Of a DNA stretch of 64,000 nt, positions 59,106 through 64,000 are shown in pieces. How positions within the stretch are numbered: position 1 is the stretch's first letter; every line of letters begins with the position of its first letter. The stretch is from Tilletia caries (lineage: Eukaryota > Basidiomycota > Exobasidiomycetes > Tilletiales > Tilletiaceae). The position numbers were made by a program, and so were the translations under genes. The stretch is taken from NCBI GenBank assembly GCA_032718865.1, contig JALUTQ010000026.1, forward strand, positions 310,001 to 374,000, read 5' to 3'. Under the pieces are notes generated by a model that saw nothing but the letters and a program-made list of their open reading frames with translations, searched no databases and was not told where the DNA came from.

Positions 59106-60625
59106 GACGAAGGATCACTGAGAAAAGGGGGGGGGGGGATTTTGCTGAAGGCCGAAGAGGGAGGCCTGTGAAAGAAAAAGTAGGGAGCCGAGAGAGAAGG
59201 GCGAAAATGTGAGAACCGGAGCCGAAGTCCAGTTTCGAAAAGAAAGAGTCTCGCGATGTTGCGAGTGAGAGAGAGAGAGAGAGAGCCCGGAGAGATGTGT
59301 GATTCGTGTCTGTGTCTTTCGAGAGCAAGCTCGCCACCCAGTCTTGCCAGCTTCGGTTCGTCGAAGTATCTTGTGTTCGCCGTGTAAATATGAGTTTGTC
59401 CAAGTCTTCCCTGGGTAAGGGGAGAAGTGGGGGGTTGGGATATTTAGACGCGACGGACGCCGGCGGCGCCGAGTGCGACGAGGGAGAAGACCATGGTTTT
59501 TTTTCGTTCTTTGTTCGATTGTGTGGCGCGGGTGGGAGAAGTTGCTTTGGGGCGGGCCTTGTGGACCGTTCTTGTCGTGGCGCGGGTGGGTGAGAGAGAT
59601 GGGAGAGATGGAGAGTAGCTGGTTGGCTGGGTAACTGTGTGTTTGATGTTATTGTTCTTGGAGGCGCAGTGGCGATGCAGTGGCTGAGGCTGAGGGGGTG
59701 TGTTTCTGGGGAGTGGGTGTTCTTGATGGCTGGGGTGTGTGTTCTGCTGTTGAGCGTGACCGTCGGAAGGGCTGGAGTGCGATTCAGACGGCAAGCTTGA
59801 TGCGTGGGTTGTAGTTCATTCTGCTCATCGTTGGAGGCAGGCAGGCAAGAGGGACGGGCAGAGCAGCTCCAAAGTGAGTATGGAGTCCAGCCAGATCGTC
59901 GGAGCCTTTCTTTCCACTGCCCCACTGCCCCACTCACCACTCACCACTCACCTCACGTGACCGAATGACTCACCAATTACACCACAGGGTCCAGCCAGGC
60001 CCTTCCTCATCGCCTCATCCCGAGTCACCCACTCCCGCCTCACACAGCTCCATGATGGCCATCGCTCCTCACTGGCGTCTGCGGCCTGCCAAGTCGGAGT
60101 CGCGCCGAGCGGAGCGGACAATGAGAAGGTTGTTACAATTGATTTGAACAAAGGGCACATCACAGTCTCAACGGTCGCTACCAGGGGGAGAGAGTCACAA
60201 ACCACATCGTCAAAAGAGTAGAAACCAGGACAGTAACAGAGAGAGAGGGGAAAGGCCGAGGGAAGAAGGAACACGGACGGAAAAGAGAAGATCATGACGC
60301 GGGCGTGATGTGGGTGTCGTGCCAGGGAGAGAGGCCTTCACGGCGAGGAAAGCGGCAAGCAGTCGAACTGCGCAGTCAACGGACTGACTCGGCAATCTTG
60401 CGATTTTGCGATGCCTTTTGGTGACTTGCGAATGACTTGGCGGTCCGCCTATCTCGCCGCATCGGAATCCGGGTCTACCGCAGGCTGGGACGGCGACAGG
60501 TGTTGATGATCGATGAATCCATAGAGTACCAGACGAAAATGGAGACCCCCCCAACCCCCCCCGGGCCGAGACGTGTGTGTCCCTTTCCCACCCACCCACC
60601 TCCCGTAATTCCACCTGGGATTCGC
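59106..60625. other. 1.5-kb intergenic region upstream of the cyclin gene
   Basis: Holds the cyclin promoter and the 3' side of the Rab11 gene. Simple repeats: G10 at 59129-59138, (GA)n at 59265-59284, CACTCACCACTCACCACTCA at about 59932-59951. One 16-codon frame (59494-59444, minus) has a strong start context but nothing else to support it. Confidence 0.5.
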
Positions 60626-62228
<1,603 letters not shown>

Positions 62229-64000
62229 ATGCGACGGGAGCTGCGCGTGGTGCTGGTGGGCGACAGCGGCGTCGGGAAGAGCACCATCATCACCTCCCTC
62301 GTCAAGGAGAGCTACGCACCACGCGTGCAGCGCGTCGTCCCCGAACTCACCTTACCACCCTCCGTATCCCCGGACGGGGTCACCATCAAGATCATCGACA
62401 CCGCCGCCGTCGCAACCGCTTCCGCCTCAGCTTCCTCCGCAGAAGCGAACTCCTCACCAGCAGCAGCGAGTAACAGCACCATCTACCCGGCCAGCCCGAC
62501 ACCGTCCGCGTCACATCCACGCGCATCTACTCCCGCTGATCAGCAGCGCGCACATCTTGAGGCCGAGATCAGGAGGGCCTCGGTCATCTGTCTCGTATAC
62601 TCCATCGCGACCCCGTCCTCCTTCGAACGCATCCCTACCTTCTGGCTCCCTTACATCCGCTCCATCCTCGCCCCGCCTCCCTCCAACAACATCCAGCGCA
62701 ATCATCCCCAACACGGCACCGCTCCCAATGGCTACTTCCACCACAACGGCAACGGATCTGGCCACCACCACCACCACAATGAGAACGACGATGAGGACGA
62801 CAGGATGGCCTCCAACGCAGCGACCTGTCCCATCCCCATCATCCTCGTCGGCAACAAGATCGACCTCCGCTCCTCCGACCCAACCCTGTCCTCCGACCCG
62901 TCCGAACTAACCCAAGCAGCCCTCGAACAAGAGCTCGCGCCCGTCATGGCCGAATTCCGCGAAGTCGAAACCTGCATCGAAGCCTCGGCCTTCCTGCACG
63001 TCAACATCTCCGAGATCTTCTACTTTGCTCAAAAAGCAGTGCTCTACCCGACCGCGCCGCTGTACGACTCGCGCGAGCAGAGGCTGCGCTCGAGGTGTGT
63101 GGATGCGCTGAGGAGGATCTTCTTGCTTTGCGATAATGATCAGGATGGGGTCTTGAATGATCGGGAGTTGGACAATTTTCAGAGGAGGTGCTTTGATGCT
63201 CCCCTCCATCCGCAGGAGTTGGACGGGGTGAAGGAACTCGTCCTTGCTGCTCCCGTGGGCGGGTATGCCAATTATGCCTCGTACGAGAGCGGGTATGGAA
63301 GCAGTAATGCTAGTGCGTCCGCTGCTGGTGGGGTCGGATCGAGGAACGGGTCCCATCACCACAATCACCATCAACAACAACAACCGCGACGGAGCGGAGG
63401 GGCCAGCGCAGCTGGGTCAAGACATGCGCCCGAGGGAAGGAGTAGCGTCTCCGGCTCCAGCGCGACCGCAAGCTCTGCCACAGCCATGGGTAACGGACGT
63501 CGATACCGTGCCCACCCCAGTCGCGCCGACAGCTTCACCTCCAACGACACCGTCTCCAACACGCGTAGCAGTCGTCGACAGCGTACCATCTCCGCTTCCT
63601 CCTCTACTTCCGCCGCCGCCTCCGCCTCGCACCCGCACCCGCACATCCGCAACGGCGGCCTCACCCTCCCCGGCTTTCTCTACCTCCACACCATCTTCAT
63701 CCAGCGCGGCCGACTGGAGACGACATGGACCGTGCTGCGCTCGTTCGGCTATGCGTGTCCCTCCCTCCTGCTGGAAAGGAGCTACGTGCACCCGCCGTTC
63801 CAGATCCCGCCGGAACACGCCGTCGAACTCAGCCCGCACGGCTACCAATTCCTAACCGACGTCTTCGAAGCGCACGACAAAGACAGGGACGGCGCGCTCT
63901 CTGAGCCGGAGCTCGACAACCTCTTCGTCATCGCCCCCGGGGGTGAGCATCCCTGGGCACGGAGACATGGGGCGGATTTCCCGGAGGAGACTACGACGAC
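62229..64000 (+). CDS. GEM1: Miro GTPase (mitochondrial Rho), 5' part, truncated by window end
   Basis: One uninterrupted frame of 590 codons, running off the window. GTPase domain 1: RVVLVGDSGVGKSTIITSL (P-loop), ICLVYSIATPSSFERIPTFWLPYIR, ILVGNKIDLRS (G4), CIEASAFLHVNISEIFYFAQ (G5). EF-hand 1: DNDQDGVLNDRELDNF. Hidden-EF region: LTLPGFLYLHTIFIQRGRLETTWTVLRSFGY. EF-hand 2: DKDRDGALSEPELDNLF. The second GTPase domain and membrane anchor must lie beyond the edge. Miro controls mitochondrial transport, inheritance and ER contacts. Oddities: a Ser/Ala-rich insertion after IIDTA, at the G3/switch II position; a His/Asn-rich insertion before G4; and about 120 low-complexity residues between EF-hand 1 and the hidden EF-hand. 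Confidence 0.95.
   Translation, partial: MRRELRVVLVGDSGVGKSTIITSLVKESYAPRVQRVVPELTLPPSVSPDGVTIKIIDTAAVATASASASSAEANSSPAAASNSTIYPASPTPSASHPRASTPADQQRAHLEAEIRRASVICLVYSIATPSSFERIPTFWLPYIRSILAPPPSNNIQRNHPQHGTAPNGYFHHNGNGSGHHHHHNENDDEDDRMASNAATCPIPIILVGNKIDLRSSDPTLSSDPSELTQAALEQELAPVMAEFREVETCIEASAFLHVNISEIFYFAQKAVLYPTAPLYDSREQRLRSRCVDALRRIFLLCDNDQDGVLNDRELDNFQRRCFDAPLHPQELDGVKELVLAAPVGGYANYASYESGYGSSNASASAAGGVGSRNGSHHHNHHQQQQPRRSGGASAAGSRHAPEGRSSVSGSSATASSATAMGNGRRYRAHPSRADSFTSNDTVSNTRSSRRQRTISASSSTSAAASASHPHPHIRNGGLTLPGFLYLHTIFIQRGRLETTWTVLRSFGYACPSLLLERSYVHPPFQIPPEHAVELSPHGYQFLTDVFEAHDKDRDGALSEPELDNLFVIAPGGEHPWARRHGADFPEETTT

Noticed and set aside
59444..59494. 16-codon minus-strand frame with a strong ATG context (MVFSLVALGAAGVRRV)
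   Set aside because: Too short; a possible second exon downstream gives no recognisable protein and would run towards the cyclin start. Not enough to call a gene.

Overview
The window is nuclear DNA from a filamentous or dimorphic fungus. Most genes carry short introns (about 40-125 nt) with GTGAGT/GTACGT-type donors and (C/T)AG acceptors. The DNA is GC-rich, intergenic gaps are short, and proteins carry long Gln, Ala, Ser and Asn tracts. The set of genes fits Basidiomycota: a giant adenylate cyclase with RA, LRR, PP2C-like and cyclase modules, Yak1, Miro, Rab11 and BUD31 with four introns. Ustilaginomycotina is my best guess, by inference only. No rRNA, tRNA or CRISPR was recognised.

Layout. 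0.1-6.4 kb: an F-box-like protein and an AP180/CALM endocytic adaptor, both minus strand. 7.0-12.9 kb: a tandem segmental duplication, each unit holding one four-exon seven-transmembrane protein. 13.4-16.9 kb: Yak1-type kinase. 17.4-26.8 kb: adenylate cyclase, head to head with a NIPA-type Mg2+ transporter (27.0-29.5 kb). cAMP signalling and Yak1 are classically antagonistic growth and stress regulators, so their adjacency is notable, though no operon-like logic applies here. 30.0-32.3 kb: a secreted type-B carboxylesterase that contains a 7-nt micro-exon.

32.5-44.15 kb: a nest of three transposons. A Mutator-like element (MULE) has near-identical 33-bp terminal repeats and an 11-bp direct repeat at its edges. 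Its multi-exon SWIM-finger transposase gene is interrupted by an 872-bp hAT-like non-autonomous element inside an exon and by a complete Ty3/gypsy retrotransposon inside an intron. The gypsy element has 383/388-bp LTRs and a GTCCT target duplication. It carries a -1 frameshift heptamer at the gag stop and an RNase H domain split in two, with the second half displaced to the 3' side of integrase. This nest is the most unusual part of the window.

44.6-64 kb: a compact run of housekeeping genes. In order: an EDC4/Ge-1-like decapping scaffold, succinyl-CoA ligase alpha, a small Cys-rich membrane protein, prefoldin subunit 4, a Cue1-like ER protein head to head with BUD31, a Tlg1-like SNARE, a Pho80-family cyclin, Rab11/Ypt31, and the 5' part of the Miro GTPase gene GEM1, which runs off the right edge. 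All exon borders were read by eye from splice consensus, reading frame and family similarity. No alignment or RNA evidence was available.
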